Made by a program: the position numbers and the translations under genes. 64,000 bases of DNA from Pseudomonadota bacterium (GTDB lineage Bacteria; Pseudomonadota; Gammaproteobacteria; Burkholderiales; Burkholderiaceae_C), in the NCBI GenBank assembly GCA_020161775.1, contig JAIUOW010000018.1:1-64000 (forward strand), read 5' to 3'. Under the pieces are notes generated by a model. It made no database searches. It was not told where the DNA came from and saw nothing but the letters and a program-made list of their open reading frames with translations. This document shows positions 43,829 to 53,098 of the stretch, in pieces; position 1 is the first letter of the stretch, and each line of letters opens with the position of its first letter.

Positions 43829-46800
43829 TCACTGAGTGGGAAAACGGCGGTCCGGATCGTCTTCCCGTCGCTTGGTTCGACCATCCCAGGCCCAACGAGA
43901 GACGAAGACCGCGTCTATGCCTTCGCGGCGTTGGAGTTGGCAGATCGATACGCCTGGAAGCTCTGCGTAGCACGCCCATTCGCGCTCACTGGTGATCACG
44001 AAGTCCAGATCGAACTCGCGTATCAGTCCCATGCAATGTGCACGGGCTGCATCGTCGATGCCTGCAAACGCCTCATCGAGCAACATCAGGCGAGGCGCAA
44101 GTGGGCTGCCTCCTCGTCCGTAGAAGCTTGAAATGGCCGCAAACAAGGGAACAGTCAGACCGAGTGCGCGTTCCCCGCTGGAGGCAGGACCAGAGAGCTT
44201 GCGCCACTGACCATCCTGATGCCTTTGCACGCTGAACCGATGCCAGCGGCGATAGTCCAGAGCTTTTGCCAACTGCTCAACCAGGCTTGAACCTGTGGTG
44301 CCGGCGTCTACTTGTGCGCGCTCCGCGGCGATCTGCTGCTGAAGCATGGCACCCACCACGCTGCGGTCTTCTGCCGACCACATGTCGGCACTTCGGTTGA
44401 GCAAGCGTTCGCGGGCGACTTCAAGACCGGTGGGAGCGCCCTGTTCCGGTGTCAGAGGGAGCCACTGCAAACGGTAGCGCACCCCCGTGGACGTGGGGCG
44501 TTTGCGGAGCTCTTCGTTGATGGCATCCACCTGCTTGTCGGCCGCGCGCATCAGGCGTTGAATTTCGGCCGCGATTTCTGCCTGCAAGTGGTTCTCCAGA
44601 ACCTCTCGCTCTTTGGCAGTGAGCAGCTCGCTGCGTTGCGCGATCTCGTCGGCCAGCCGATTGGAAAGGGCATCGGGCCGCTCTGGCCTGTTCAGGTAGA
44701 TGACATGAACAGAGAACCCCCAGTCATTGGGTTCCGAGGTCGCCTGATGGCCAAGCGCACTGAGTGATCGCTGTAACTCGGTCAGGTCTTCAGCGATCTG
44801 TCGTTGAATCCGACTCCATGCCGCCTCATCGTCTGCAATGTGGGCGAGAGCGTGCTCTGCCCGACGAGCGAGGTTCAGAGCCGGGTCAATGGTCCAGGGG
44901 ATGTTCCCTTCCGGAACCGGAAAGTTCGGAAGAGCGGACGCCAGCAAGCTGCTCTCGGTGAAGCGCTGCAGGCGTTCTATGGCGTGCGCGCGGGTGGCTG
45001 CTCGCTCAGCCAGCGCGGCGTCAGCGGTGTCTGCCTGGCTTGCCGCCACCGCACGCTTCTCGCTGGCCGCTGTCAATGCAGACTGGGCGGCCTCCCACGC
45101 ACCATTGGCAATCGATACCTCCGCGGATGCAGCTTGCAGCTGTTGACGCAGCGTGTCAACCTTGGCGCCGATCATTCCTTTCAGGACTTCATATCGTGCC
45201 GCAGACTCAGCTGCGCGCTCGCTGGCTGCGAAGAAGGACGTTTCCCGTTCGCTCAAGGCCTCCATAGCCTCTTTTTCACGCTCCTGTTGCGTCTGGAAAT
45301 CGAGCCAGGCACTGCACCATTCCCGCGTTGCCAGGGCAAGTTGTTGATGAGCGTCGGCGAATCGGTCCAATGCTTCGTTGATGGGCGACAAATCCGCAAA
45401 CACCGAGGGCAGTTGGAGGTCGGCGGCGTCGCGTTCCAAGGCCTCTCGGGCGGACTGAAGTTCCGCCTCAGCGGCTCGGCATTGGGCATCAGCAGCATCA
45501 AGACGCTGGCGGGCCTGGAGCACTTCCCGCTCCGCACTGGCCGCGGCAAGAATCGCCGAGCGCAGCAGATGGTCGGGGGGCGCGTTCTTCCATTCGCGTT
45601 CCGCCTCTTTTCCATCCTGCGTGAGGCGCAGGAATTTTTGTTGCAACTCTTCCAGCAGGATGTCGATCTCGCCCAGACGGTCCGCAATCTCGTGGAGGCG
45701 GCGTTGTCGTGCGTTCGCGCGGGCCGTGTGACCAATGTAGACGGCTTGTGGCTTTCGCCAAGCGCCGGCGAGGGCCCCCAAGCGGTAGCCGCCTTGCTCA
45801 CTGATCCACGACTCGCTCTCACCTTGATCATCCGACCCATACGATACGGTGGTCAGCAAGGACGCAACCAGTTCAGCGGTCACTGCGCCGTCGTCAGGGA
45901 CATCGGGGTGCAGCGCGCTCGCAAGGTTGTGGCCCAAAACCGGCGGGCGACGTACCCATGAACTGTCAAGCAACTGAACACCATTGGCGTCGCTCAGTGA
46001 GCCATCGGGCGATAGCCAGGCGTCCAGCAAGCCCGAGGCTTCAAGTGCGGCCTCTAATCCCGCACGCTGCTTTGCATCGAGCTCTGGCTGAAAGTCCACC
46101 AGTCGCCACAACGGCGCCCCCGGGCGTCCATCGCGGACCCCGGCTGCCCGCATGGCTGGAGGCGTCGGAACCGCATCGTGGCCGGCGAGCAGCCGATCCC
46201 TTTCAGTGCTGAGCGCTTCCTGTTCGGACTGGAGTGTGTTCTGTTGGGCGGCCAACGTCGAGTGCTGGGCGGCACGGCGTTGGGTTGATTGCCCATACGC
46301 TTCGGTCAAAGCCTCTTGAATGGGGTTTGCACCTTCTGGACGTGCAACCCAGTCGACAAGCTGTTCCAGTGGTGCAACCTGGTCAAGGTGAAGGTGGATC
46401 AGGTGGGAACAATGGGCGTGCCAAGCGTCGATCAGCTCGTTGCCAGCAGTTTCGGTATTCAGGTCGGCCTCGGCCCGTCGCTCAGCCGCTTCTTCCAGCT
46501 CTGCCTGGCGATCACGTTGCGAGGCCTGCTGATTGACCAGGGCCTGTTGCTTGACATTCACCGCCGTCTGCCGCGACTCCAGGTGACGGATGTTCTCGCG
46601 GCGTTTGATGGCGGCATCGCGCAGCAAAGTGGCCGCTCGCGTGATTTCCTTGGGCGCCAGTTGAGGCAGTTCTTCCGGCGCGGCGATGACCAGCAGGTTG
46701 TCCGACAGTGCGCAGCCCGTTCCCGCTGTTTCTGCCGCTTCGGCGCAGTGAGCTCGTGCTGTCAGGAATTCGTTTTTGGCTGCTGTGGATCGCTGGTTTG

Positions 46801-47998
46801 ATTGGCGGCTGCGCTCTTCCTCGCGGTCCAGGACTTTCTTTGCCTGATCGCGAAGCGCTTGAGCAGCTTCGGCTTCTTTCTTGCGATCCTTTGCATCGGT
46901 TTCCGCATGACTCAGGCGGTTGGCGTCTTGATTGGCCGGATCGCTTTGAAGGGTTTCCAGGCGCGTCCGTGCAGCGGCCAGAAGTTCTTTGGTCTCCGTG
47001 TGATCTCTTTTGGCCTGGTCCTCTGCGTCCTGGGCATCCTTCAAGTCGGCATGAGCCTTGTTGCGGCCTTCACTTGCCTTGTCGAACCCCGTCTGGGCCT
47101 GCCTGAGTTCTCGCGTTTGGCGTCGCGTCACCGTGCCTGTATACGTGCGGTAGCGCTGTTCGAAGTGTTTGATGGCCCGTTCCAGGGAACGGATATCTTC
47201 CAACTGGATACGGTCCTCCTCCAGCTGGTTCAAGGCTTCTGCCACGTCACTGAGCAGCTCGATCGGCATGGGCGGCAGCGCCTCGGTCAATGCATGCGAC
47301 AGCCCTGCTTCGTCCGGCTTTTTCGACAGCTGAGGCTGGCGCAGCTGGATCAAGGTGTCCATCAGCGCTTCATAGCGCTTGGTCCCTATCTGAAACAAGC
47401 GTTCATCGACTGCGCGGCGGTAGCTGTGGGCGTTCTCGAAAATCTTGCCTCGACCTTGTCCTTCAACCGCTTCGCGCAGGCGCTCCCGGGTCAGGACCAT
47501 CTTCTGCTCATTGGCGAGCCAGATATCCTGGCCAATGCGGGGATCGGCACCGCTTGACCCACCTTCAAGGATGAAAAACCAGCTGTCTACCTGCGTTTTG
47601 CCCACCGCAGCCGACAGGCCGGCACCTAGGGTGAGGTAGTGCGAAACCCCATCTGCAGTCCGGCGACCAAATTCGATCCAGGTGTAGCCGATGCGTCGCT
47701 GGTAAGAACTCATCAGCAGGTTCCAGGCCATCTTTTTGCCGTTGTCGCCATCGGGCTCAATGCGTGATGGCCGTAATTGGGCATCGAACAAGAAAGGCAA
47801 GGTCAGCGAAAGCACCTTGGACTTGCCTGTTCCGTTATTGCCTCGCAGGAGCAGATGGCCATCCCTGAACCAGAATTCCTCGCTGTCGTAGTGAAAGAGT
47901 TCGACCAGACCCAGCCTCAGCGGCTGCCAGCGCTCCCGCTGAGGTTCGGGAAGGTCAGGGCGACGCGGCGGTGGTGGGGTGAAGAGGGCGTCGGTCAT
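43829..47998 (-). CDS. jetC: Wadjet type II SMC-like ATPase JetC (TIGR02680)
   Basis: A 1389-residue SMC/SbcC-like ATPase. Walker A is LLLRGNNGTGKSKVLSL near residues 50-66; the ABC signature SSGERALGLTVPLFAAIS and Walker B LMLLDEAFAGIDDAARAH (from residue 1304) lie at the C terminus. Between them are long coiled coils (for example RRQTRELRQAQTGFDKASEG and AEAELQSAREALERDAAD) and a hinge-like globular segment around GAPLWRLVDFQPELDAKQ. It powers DNA loop extrusion in the anti-plasmid complex. ATG overlaps the jetB stop by ATGA. The gene is full length. Confidence 0.93.
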   Translation of the reverse strand: MTDALFTPPPPRRPDLPEPQRERWQPLRLGLVELFHYDSEEFWFRDGHLLLRGNNGTGKSKVLSLTLPFLFDAQLRPSRIEPDGDNGKKMAWNLLMSSYQRRIGYTWIEFGRRTADGVSHYLTLGAGLSAAVGKTQVDSWFFILEGGSSGADPRIGQDIWLANEQKMVLTRERLREAVEGQGRGKIFENAHSYRRAVDERLFQIGTKRYEALMDTLIQLRQPQLSKKPDEAGLSHALTEALPPMPIELLSDVAEALNQLEEDRIQLEDIRSLERAIKHFEQRYRTYTGTVTRRQTRELRQAQTGFDKASEGRNKAHADLKDAQDAEDQAKRDHTETKELLAAARTRLETLQSDPANQDANRLSHAETDAKDRKKEAEAAQALRDQAKKVLDREEERSRQSNQRSTAAKNEFLTARAHCAEAAETAGTGCALSDNLLVIAAPEELPQLAPKEITRAATLLRDAAIKRRENIRHLESRQTAVNVKQQALVNQQASQRDRQAELEEAAERRAEADLNTETAGNELIDAWHAHCSHLIHLHLDQVAPLEQLVDWVARPEGANPIQEALTEAYGQSTQRRAAQHSTLAAQQNTLQSEQEALSTERDRLLAGHDAVPTPPAMRAAGVRDGRPGAPLWRLVDFQPELDAKQRAGLEAALEASGLLDAWLSPDGSLSDANGVQLLDSSWVRRPPVLGHNLASALHPDVPDDGAVTAELVASLLTTVSYGSDDQGESESWISEQGGYRLGALAGAWRKPQAVYIGHTARANARQRRLHEIADRLGEIDILLEELQQKFLRLTQDGKEAEREWKNAPPDHLLRSAILAAASAEREVLQARQRLDAADAQCRAAEAELQSAREALERDAADLQLPSVFADLSPINEALDRFADAHQQLALATREWCSAWLDFQTQQEREKEAMEALSERETSFFAASERAAESAARYEVLKGMIGAKVDTLRQQLQAASAEVSIANGAWEAAQSALTAASEKRAVAASQADTADAALAERAATRAHAIERLQRFTESSLLASALPNFPVPEGNIPWTIDPALNLARRAEHALAHIADDEAAWSRIQRQIAEDLTELQRSLSALGHQATSEPNDWGFSVHVIYLNRPERPDALSNRLADEIAQRSELLTAKEREVLENHLQAEIAAEIQRLMRAADKQVDAINEELRKRPTSTGVRYRLQWLPLTPEQGAPTGLEVARERLLNRSADMWSAEDRSVVGAMLQQQIAAERAQVDAGTTGSSLVEQLAKALDYRRWHRFSVQRHQDGQWRKLSGPASSGERALGLTVPLFAAISSFYGRGGSPLAPRLMLLDEAFAGIDDAARAHCMGLIREFDLDFVITSEREWACYAELPGVSICQLQRREGIDAVFVSRWAWDGRTKRREDDPDRRFPTQ

Positions 47999-49266
47999 TC
48001 GTCAAACAGCGTATCCGGGCGGCCGGGGCGGGATGTGGGCGGGCGCACCTGGGTTTCGCCGAGCGCAAATCTTGCGATGGCTGGACGGGGATGAATCCAG
48101 CCCTCCTCGCGATGAATCAGTTGGAGCTTGTCGAGCCTGTCCAGCGCGATGTCGGCCAGTTCCTGTTCCGCCCCGGGCTCCCGTGCCGACTTTCGCCAAT
48201 AGCGGCCAAACCGCTCGACGGCGCCACGCAAGAAAGCTGCAACCGCTTCGTCCGTGGTTCTTGCCGATCCAGAATCGAGACGCAGACGCTGAGCAAGATG
48301 TTCGGCCACCAGCAGCGTGGCGTGCGCTTCAGTGCCTTCCGCTGGCATCGAGACATCGGTCAACTGACCGGACTCATCGGTCAGCGCCAGCCCTTCGGCG
48401 CGTTGCTCAGCGGTCAGGGCGGCAGCTTCGCAGAGGCGGCTGGCCATGGTGCCTCGCTGATTGATGAAATACGCTTGAGCATCCGGATCAAGCGAGGCGG
48501 TGTAGATCACGGGATCGTCCAGCAGGCGTCGAGCAAGGTGATGGCGCAAGGCGTCACGTCGCCCCTGTTCGCTCTCGACCTGGTGTTCGATAACCAGAGA
48601 CTGCAGGCGGTCCTCGAACTCAATGGGTGCATCCTCGGAGCGCCAGGTCGATGGACCACGCACAGCGGCCAGCATGCCTGCCAGCATTCGCCGTTGCACG
48701 TCATACAGCGCGTCATGCTGGGCGCCATTGCCATCGTGAATGAAGCTTTCTTCTTCGCCGGCAACGCGTTGCAGGACACCGTACTCAAGCAAGGTTCTGC
48801 AGACAGCGACCAGGTCGCGTCGATCTGCGACAGTGCGGAGCGTGAAAACAAAGCCTCGCGATTGCAGCGTGGCTTCTGATGCCCACTGCATCACGCGTTC
48901 ACCCAGCAGTTGAAGGGTGATCTGCGGATCGGCGCGCTCAAGCACTGCGCAGGCCAGGCAGAGCAACACATAGCGGCGCTTGTCGTATGCAGAAATTCCT
49001 CTCGTGTCGTCGCTGAGGTTGGCGGGGCGCTTGAACAGCCGCGCTCCCTCGCGGTCCACGTGCAACGGCCAGCCGGTTTCCCGGGCAAACCACTCTCTCA
49101 ACCGTTCGGCCTGGCGCCGCACGGTAGAAAAGTCCTCGTGTTCTGCTGCCATCAGGGGGCGCATCAATAGTGCACGCAAGCCTCTGCTGAATTCGTCCTG
49201 CTGCTGCGCCTTCTGGAGATCCCCAATGCGCTGGCTGTCTTGTCGTGGAGCAACGCGAGTGTTCAC
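47995..49266 (-). CDS. jetB: Wadjet type II subunit JetB (TIGR02678/DUF2398, KITE-like)
   Basis: A 423-residue protein of the DUF2398 group: it starts with an N-terminal helical region (RGLRALLMRPLMAAEHEDFS) and winged-helix-like domains (WFARETGWPLHVDREGARLF; ISAYDKRRYVLLCLACAVLE is diagnostic for TIGR02678). JetB plays the KITE role that links the kleisin JetA to the SMC motor. The start codon is GTG, overlapping the jetA stop (GTGA); its end overlaps jetC (ATGA). Confidence 0.92.
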   Translation of the reverse strand: MNTRVAPRQDSQRIGDLQKAQQQDEFSRGLRALLMRPLMAAEHEDFSTVRRQAERLREWFARETGWPLHVDREGARLFKRPANLSDDTRGISAYDKRRYVLLCLACAVLERADPQITLQLLGERVMQWASEATLQSRGFVFTLRTVADRRDLVAVCRTLLEYGVLQRVAGEEESFIHDGNGAQHDALYDVQRRMLAGMLAAVRGPSTWRSEDAPIEFEDRLQSLVIEHQVESEQGRRDALRHHLARRLLDDPVIYTASLDPDAQAYFINQRGTMASRLCEAAALTAEQRAEGLALTDESGQLTDVSMPAEGTEAHATLLVAEHLAQRLRLDSGSARTTDEAVAAFLRGAVERFGRYWRKSAREPGAEQELADIALDRLDKLQLIHREEGWIHPRPAIARFALGETQVRPPTSRPGRPDTLFDE

Positions 49267-50795
49267 ATCGACTCCTGGGTCGGGGAGATCGTGAGCAGGT
49301 GATCGCGACCCGAGAACACACCGCTGGATGTGGAGATACGGGCACGACTGTCTGCCCCCAGGGGCTCCATCCGTATTTGGAGGAGTCCGTCACCTGTCTG
49401 GCGTTCCACCGTCTGATCCGGGTGTGCCTGCTCGGCCAGTGCCTCGCCGAGCAGGCTGAGGAACAAGCTGAATGCGTGCGTGTCCAGATCGCCCAGTTCG
49501 GAGAGCTTGATCGGTTGACCGGTGGCCAGACGCTGCCGAGCCGCCTCCACTTGGCCCGATTCTTCCGAGAGCTGTTGTGCCATCAGCGCCCGTTCTTCGC
49601 TGCGGTCACGCACCCGGGCCAGTGGGCCGCGGGGCGCTGCTTCCCCGTACTCACGCAAACGCGGGCTGATCTGCAAAGGCGGCGCATCCAGCCAGGAGGT
49701 GCTCGCGGGAATGTCGTCTTCAGACTGCGGGTTCAGCGAAAAGTGTCGGGCAGGCTGGAGCGCAAAAGCTGCACGCGCAAGGCGGTGCGCCTCGCTCTCG
49801 GTTTCACAGGCTGCAAACCACTGGGCCAGCATCCGAAAGTCCGACGAACGGTCGCTGCGCCCGCTGCGCCGCTCGTTCATGGCCGCGATGGCACCCAACA
49901 GCTGGGGGATCGCAGCTCGTGCCCGGGCGCGCAGCAGTTCCGCCTGAGGTGGCTCCGAACCCGTTGACAGGAACCAGCCTTGAAGTCCTTTCCATCGCTC
50001 TCGCCAGCCCTGCCAGCGACGCATTTTTTCGTCCATCTGGTCTTGGGTACCACCCGGCGCCGCGTCGGTAGCCTCGCGCTCGGCAATCTGCAGAAAGATG
50101 TGATCGATGCGGGAGGAGAGATATTGAATGAGCTGGGCAATGGCTTCTGAACGGCGGACCAGATCACCCATGAACCGTTCGAGGTAGTCGATCAGCCGCC
50201 GCTTGTAGGTGACGACGGCATTCGCATCCGATTGCTGCAGCTCCAGGCTGCGAGCCACGCCGGCCATGAAGGCTTGTGCGTTTTCTGCAAGGTCCTCAAA
50301 AACGCGAACCAGATCGCGCAGCACCTCATGCATCTTGGCAACGTCAGGGCCATCGGGTGAAGTTGTGTCGTCAACCAGCTGCCGCAACGCCAGAAGGCGG
50401 CTGGTGATGTCTTCCAAGGCGACGGTCTGCAACTCAGCGCGACGGTACAAGGTCTGGAAAAAGACCGTCAGACCCGCTTCCACCGCTTCGCCTGCGTGGG
50501 ACAGACGATAGAGAAAGCGGGCACGGTAGAAGTCGTTCAGTGATGAGACGCGTGCGGTGTCGGGCTGAGACTCGAGATTACCCCACTCCGCCAGTTGGAC
50601 CAGGGCGCTGCTCACTTCTTCGAGGCGTGGGGGCGAACCGGACCAATCGGCTTCAGCAAGAACCTCGTCCGGCCGCAACTGGAGACGGTATTGCCGTTTG
50701 GCCGCAGCGAATACGTCCATGATGCTGCGGTAGAGCACTGTCTTCTCCGCGCTCAGGTGCCGAAACAGTTCTGCTGCTGTGTTGGTTGTCAGCAC
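49263..50795 (-). CDS. jetA: Wadjet type II subunit JetA (TIGR02677/DUF2397, kleisin-like)
   Basis: A 510-residue DUF2397-family protein. LFRHLSAEKTVLYRSIMDVF begins the conserved N-terminal winged helix, and RLEEVSSALVQLAEWGNLES and SLNDFYRARFLYRLSHAGEA are standard TIGR02677 blocks; the helical middle and C-terminal wing are also complete. It acts as the kleisin of the complex. It is the first gene of the operon. The start used is GTG (50795), ten bases after AGGAGG; a strong promoter lies 40-68 bases upstream. Confidence 0.92.
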   Translation of the reverse strand: MLTTNTAAELFRHLSAEKTVLYRSIMDVFAAAKRQYRLQLRPDEVLAEADWSGSPPRLEEVSSALVQLAEWGNLESQPDTARVSSLNDFYRARFLYRLSHAGEAVEAGLTVFFQTLYRRAELQTVALEDITSRLLALRQLVDDTTSPDGPDVAKMHEVLRDLVRVFEDLAENAQAFMAGVARSLELQQSDANAVVTYKRRLIDYLERFMGDLVRRSEAIAQLIQYLSSRIDHIFLQIAEREATDAAPGGTQDQMDEKMRRWQGWRERWKGLQGWFLSTGSEPPQAELLRARARAAIPQLLGAIAAMNERRSGRSDRSSDFRMLAQWFAACETESEAHRLARAAFALQPARHFSLNPQSEDDIPASTSWLDAPPLQISPRLREYGEAAPRGPLARVRDRSEERALMAQQLSEESGQVEAARQRLATGQPIKLSELGDLDTHAFSLFLSLLGEALAEQAHPDQTVERQTGDGLLQIRMEPLGADSRARISTSSGVFSGRDHLLTISPTQESM

Positions 50796-50834
50796 TGGAT
50801 GTGCTCCTCCTTCGGATCGTGCCCCTCGATCAGT

Positions 50835-50863
50835 AAATAGTAACCGGAGGAGTTGGGTGTCAA
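50835..50863 (-). promoter_or_regulatory. Promoter of the Wadjet operon
   Basis: On the minus strand a perfect -35 TTGACA (50863-50858) is followed after 17 bases by CTATTT (50840-50835), with ACTATT one base earlier as an alternative -10. Transcription would begin near 50828, leaving a leader of about 33 bases with AAGGAGGAG before the jetA GTG. It shares the gap with the divergent AbiE promoter. Confidence 0.6.
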
Positions 50864-50930
50864 CATGAGCGGGCTAGTTAGCCGATGTTATTCAAGGGTC
50901 GGCCCACAGCTTTAGCGGTTTTGAATATTC

Positions 50931-50965
50931 GTTTAATTCGTAATGAAACTACGATTCAATTAAAC
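50931..50965. promoter_or_regulatory. Inverted repeat upstream of AbiEi, probable operator
   Basis: GTTTAATT (50931-50938) and AATTAAAC (50958-50965) are perfect eight-base arms around a 19-base spacer in an AT-rich stretch. They lie just upstream of the -35 element of the AbiE pair. AbiEi-type antitoxins repress their operon by binding inverted repeats in this position, which is the basis for the call. Confidence 0.55.
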
Positions 50966-50973
50966 ATTTTAAG

Positions 50974-51002
50974 TTGACTGGATTTGAGAAAAGTAGTTGA
51001 AT
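50974..51002 (+). promoter_or_regulatory. Promoter of the AbiE pair, possibly leaderless
   Basis: TTGACT (50974-50979) and TTGAAT (50997-51002) are 17 bases apart. The predicted start of transcription, about 51009, coincides with the AbiEi ATG, and no Shine-Dalgarno sequence is present upstream. This would make the mRNA leaderless. The -10 match is only four of six. Confidence 0.4.
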
Positions 51003-51008
51003 CGCCGT

Positions 51009-51746
51009 ATGGCTACGACTACGGCGAGTAAACTAAATGCGCTCTATACCCGCCTGCCCTCTGGGATGCCCTTGACCTCGGAGGATCTGGCGGGGCTGGG
51101 CATTTCTGCAGATCTCGCGGTGCACTACGTGCGTGCGGGCTGGCTCACGCGCCTGACGCGCGGCGTTTTCTGCCGCCCCAACGACACCCTTGCCCTGTAC
51201 CCGAGCCTCGTCTTGTTGCAGCGTCGGTTCGAGGGCTTGCATGTAGGCGGCAAGTCAGCACTGGACTGGTATGGCGTGCGCCAGTATGTGCCGCAACAGC
51301 CGTTGCTGCAGCTCTACGGCTGGGCGGCCGGGCGCTTGCCGGAGTGGTTCACCGAACGCTTCGCGGCCGAATACCACCGCAAACGCCTGTTCGATGAGCA
51401 GCCCGGCGCCTTGCTGCACGTCGGGCCGTTCGAAAAGCGCGGAGGGGCGCCGCAGGTGTCGGCGCCGGAGCGTGCGCTGCTGGAGCTTTTGAGCGACGTG
51501 GGTGTGCGCCAGCCGCTGCAGGAAGCGCGCGAGCTGGCGGAGGGCGCCTACAGTTTGCGCGCCGATGTGCTGCGCCAGCTCCTGCAGCGCTGTACCAGCG
51601 TCAAGACCGTGCGGCTGTGCCTGCAGCTCGGCCGCGAGGCTTCCCTGCCATGGGCTGCCAAACTTGACCCGGCCACGTTGCCCACCGGCAGCGACAGGCC
51701 GTGGGTGTCCCGGTCAGCTGATGGGCTGCTGGTGCTCAAGGCATGA
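51009..51746 (+). CDS. abiEi: AbiEi-type antitoxin (type IV toxin-antitoxin)
   Basis: A 245-residue protein of the AbiEi family. The N-terminal winged helix is in PLTSEDLAGLGISADLAVHY and VRAGWLTRLTRGVFCRPND, the family's conserved turn; the larger C-terminal domain follows with GGKSALDWYGVRQYVPQQPL and SAPERALLELLSDVG. AbiEi represses its operon and counteracts the nucleotidyltransferase AbiEii without stable binding (type IV). The ATG at 51009 is used; a TTG at 50997 would lie inside the predicted -10. It overlaps the toxin gene by ATGA and is divergent from jetA. Confidence 0.9.
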   Translation: MATTTASKLNALYTRLPSGMPLTSEDLAGLGISADLAVHYVRAGWLTRLTRGVFCRPNDTLALYPSLVLLQRRFEGLHVGGKSALDWYGVRQYVPQQPLLQLYGWAAGRLPEWFTERFAAEYHRKRLFDEQPGALLHVGPFEKRGGAPQVSAPERALLELLSDVGVRQPLQEARELAEGAYSLRADVLRQLLQRCTSVKTVRLCLQLGREASLPWAAKLDPATLPTGSDRPWVSRSADGLLVLKA

Positions 51747-52657
51747 ACCCGACCTATCTGGACACGGCCCGGCTGCTGGTGCAAGTTGCGCCGCTGGTGT
51801 TCATGGACGACACGTTCGCGCTCAAAGGCGGCACCGCGATCAACCTCTTCGTACGCGACATGCCGCGCCTGTCGGTGGACCTCGATCTGGTCTTTACCGA
51901 CCACACGCTGGCGCGCGACGAAGCGCTGGCGCGCATCAACGAAGCCGTCCGGCAGGCGGCTGGGCGTTTCGAAAAGCGAGGGCTGCAGGTGCATGCGCCC
52001 ACTGCGGCAGCGGGCGAGACCAAGCTGCTGGTGCGGCGCGGTCCCGTGCAAGTCAAGATTGAGGTGAACTTCGTGATGCGGGGCACCATACGGCCGGTGC
52101 GCCAGGCTTCGCTCACGCCCGCCGCGCGCGACGCGCTGATGGCCGACCTGGAGGTTCCGGTGGTATCGCTGGAAGACCTGTATGGCGGCAAGCTGGTGGC
52201 GGCGCTGGACCGGCAGCACCCGCGCGACCTGTTCGACGTGATGCAGCTCTTCGCGCATGAAGGCATTACACCCGACATCCGGCGTGCCTTCGTCGTCTAC
52301 CTGGCCAGCAGCAGCCGCCCGGTGCACGAGGTACTTTTTCCGGCGCTGCGCGATATCCGGTATGACTTCGAGCGCAACTTTCAGGGCATGACGGCCGAGC
52401 CGGTGCCGCTGGACGCTTTGTTCGCGGCCCGCGAGCGCCTGGTGCGCGAGGTCCGGAACGGGCTCGACAATGATGAACGGCGCTTTCTGCTGTCGCTGGC
52501 CGCCGGCACGCCCGAATGGGCACTGTTGGGTATCGACCATCTGGAACATTTGCCAGGCTTGCGATGGAAGCTGCACAACCTGTCACAGTTGCACCAGACC
52601 AATGCGAAGAAGTTTGCCGAGCAGGTCGCCCTGTTGGAGGCCCGGCTGAATGCCTAG
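51743..52657 (+). CDS. abiEii: AbiEii-type nucleotidyltransferase toxin
   Basis: A 304-residue GTP-dependent nucleotidyltransferase toxin. The core DTFALKGGTAINLFVRDMPR has the GG motif (residues 29-30), and LSVDLDLVF carries the D-x-D pair (46, 48). Further markers are VVSLEDLYGGKLVAALDRQH and PRDLFDVMQL. AbiEii causes reversible growth arrest and gives phage abortive infection in lactococci; some homologues modify tRNA acceptor ends. Start overlaps abiEi (ATGA). Unlike the pair at 1-2.4 kb, this toxin is intact. Confidence 0.92.
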   Translation: MNPTYLDTARLLVQVAPLVFMDDTFALKGGTAINLFVRDMPRLSVDLDLVFTDHTLARDEALARINEAVRQAAGRFEKRGLQVHAPTAAAGETKLLVRRGPVQVKIEVNFVMRGTIRPVRQASLTPAARDALMADLEVPVVSLEDLYGGKLVAALDRQHPRDLFDVMQLFAHEGITPDIRRAFVVYLASSSRPVHEVLFPALRDIRYDFERNFQGMTAEPVPLDALFAARERLVREVRNGLDNDERRFLLSLAAGTPEWALLGIDHLEHLPGLRWKLHNLSQLHQTNAKKFAEQVALLEARLNA

Positions 52658-52662
52658 CGCCG

Positions 52663-53073
52663 TCAGCGCAGGCCCTGGCCTTCGCCGTACTGGGCGCGCT
52701 GGATCAGTTCAATCTTGTAGCCGTCCGGGTCGGTCACGAACGCAATGACGGTGGTCCCGCCCTTGACCGGGCCGGGCTCGCGTGTGACGTTGCCGCCGGC
52801 AGCCTTGATCTTGTCGCACGCGGCATACACGTCGGGCACGCCCAGGGCGATATGGCCATAGGCCGTGCCCAGCTCGTATTTGTCCACGCCCCAGTTGTAG
52901 GTGAGCTCGATCTCGGCATGCTCCGGGTTGCCGCCGTAGCCCACAAACGCCAGCGAGTATTTGTACTCGGGGTTTTCAGACCGGCGCTGCAGCGTCATGC
53001 CCAGCACGTTGGTGTAGAAGTCAATGGAGCGCTGGAGGTCGCCAACGCGCAGCATGGTGTGTAGGAGTCGCAT
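52663..53073 (-). CDS. gloA: Lactoylglutathione lyase (glyoxalase I)
   Basis: A 136-residue metalloenzyme that isomerises the methylglyoxal-glutathione hemithioacetal to S-lactoylglutathione. It starts [20 protein letters not shown] with the metal histidine H5, has [20 protein letters not shown] (metal glutamate), [19 protein letters not shown] (metal histidine) and [15 protein letters not shown] (metal glutamate), the complete set of four ligands of the nickel-type enzyme. It lies just outside the defence island and is convergent with abiEii (5-base gap). Confidence 0.96.
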   Translation of the reverse strand: MRLLHTMLRVGDLQRSIDFYTNVLGMTLQRRSENPEYKYSLAFVGYGGNPEHAEIELTYNWGVDKYELGTAYGHIALGVPDVYAACDKIKAAGGNVTREPGPVKGGTTVIAFVTDPDGYKIELIQRAQYGEGQGLR

Positions 53074-53098
53074 GGCGGCATTATCGACCGCCTGCGCA

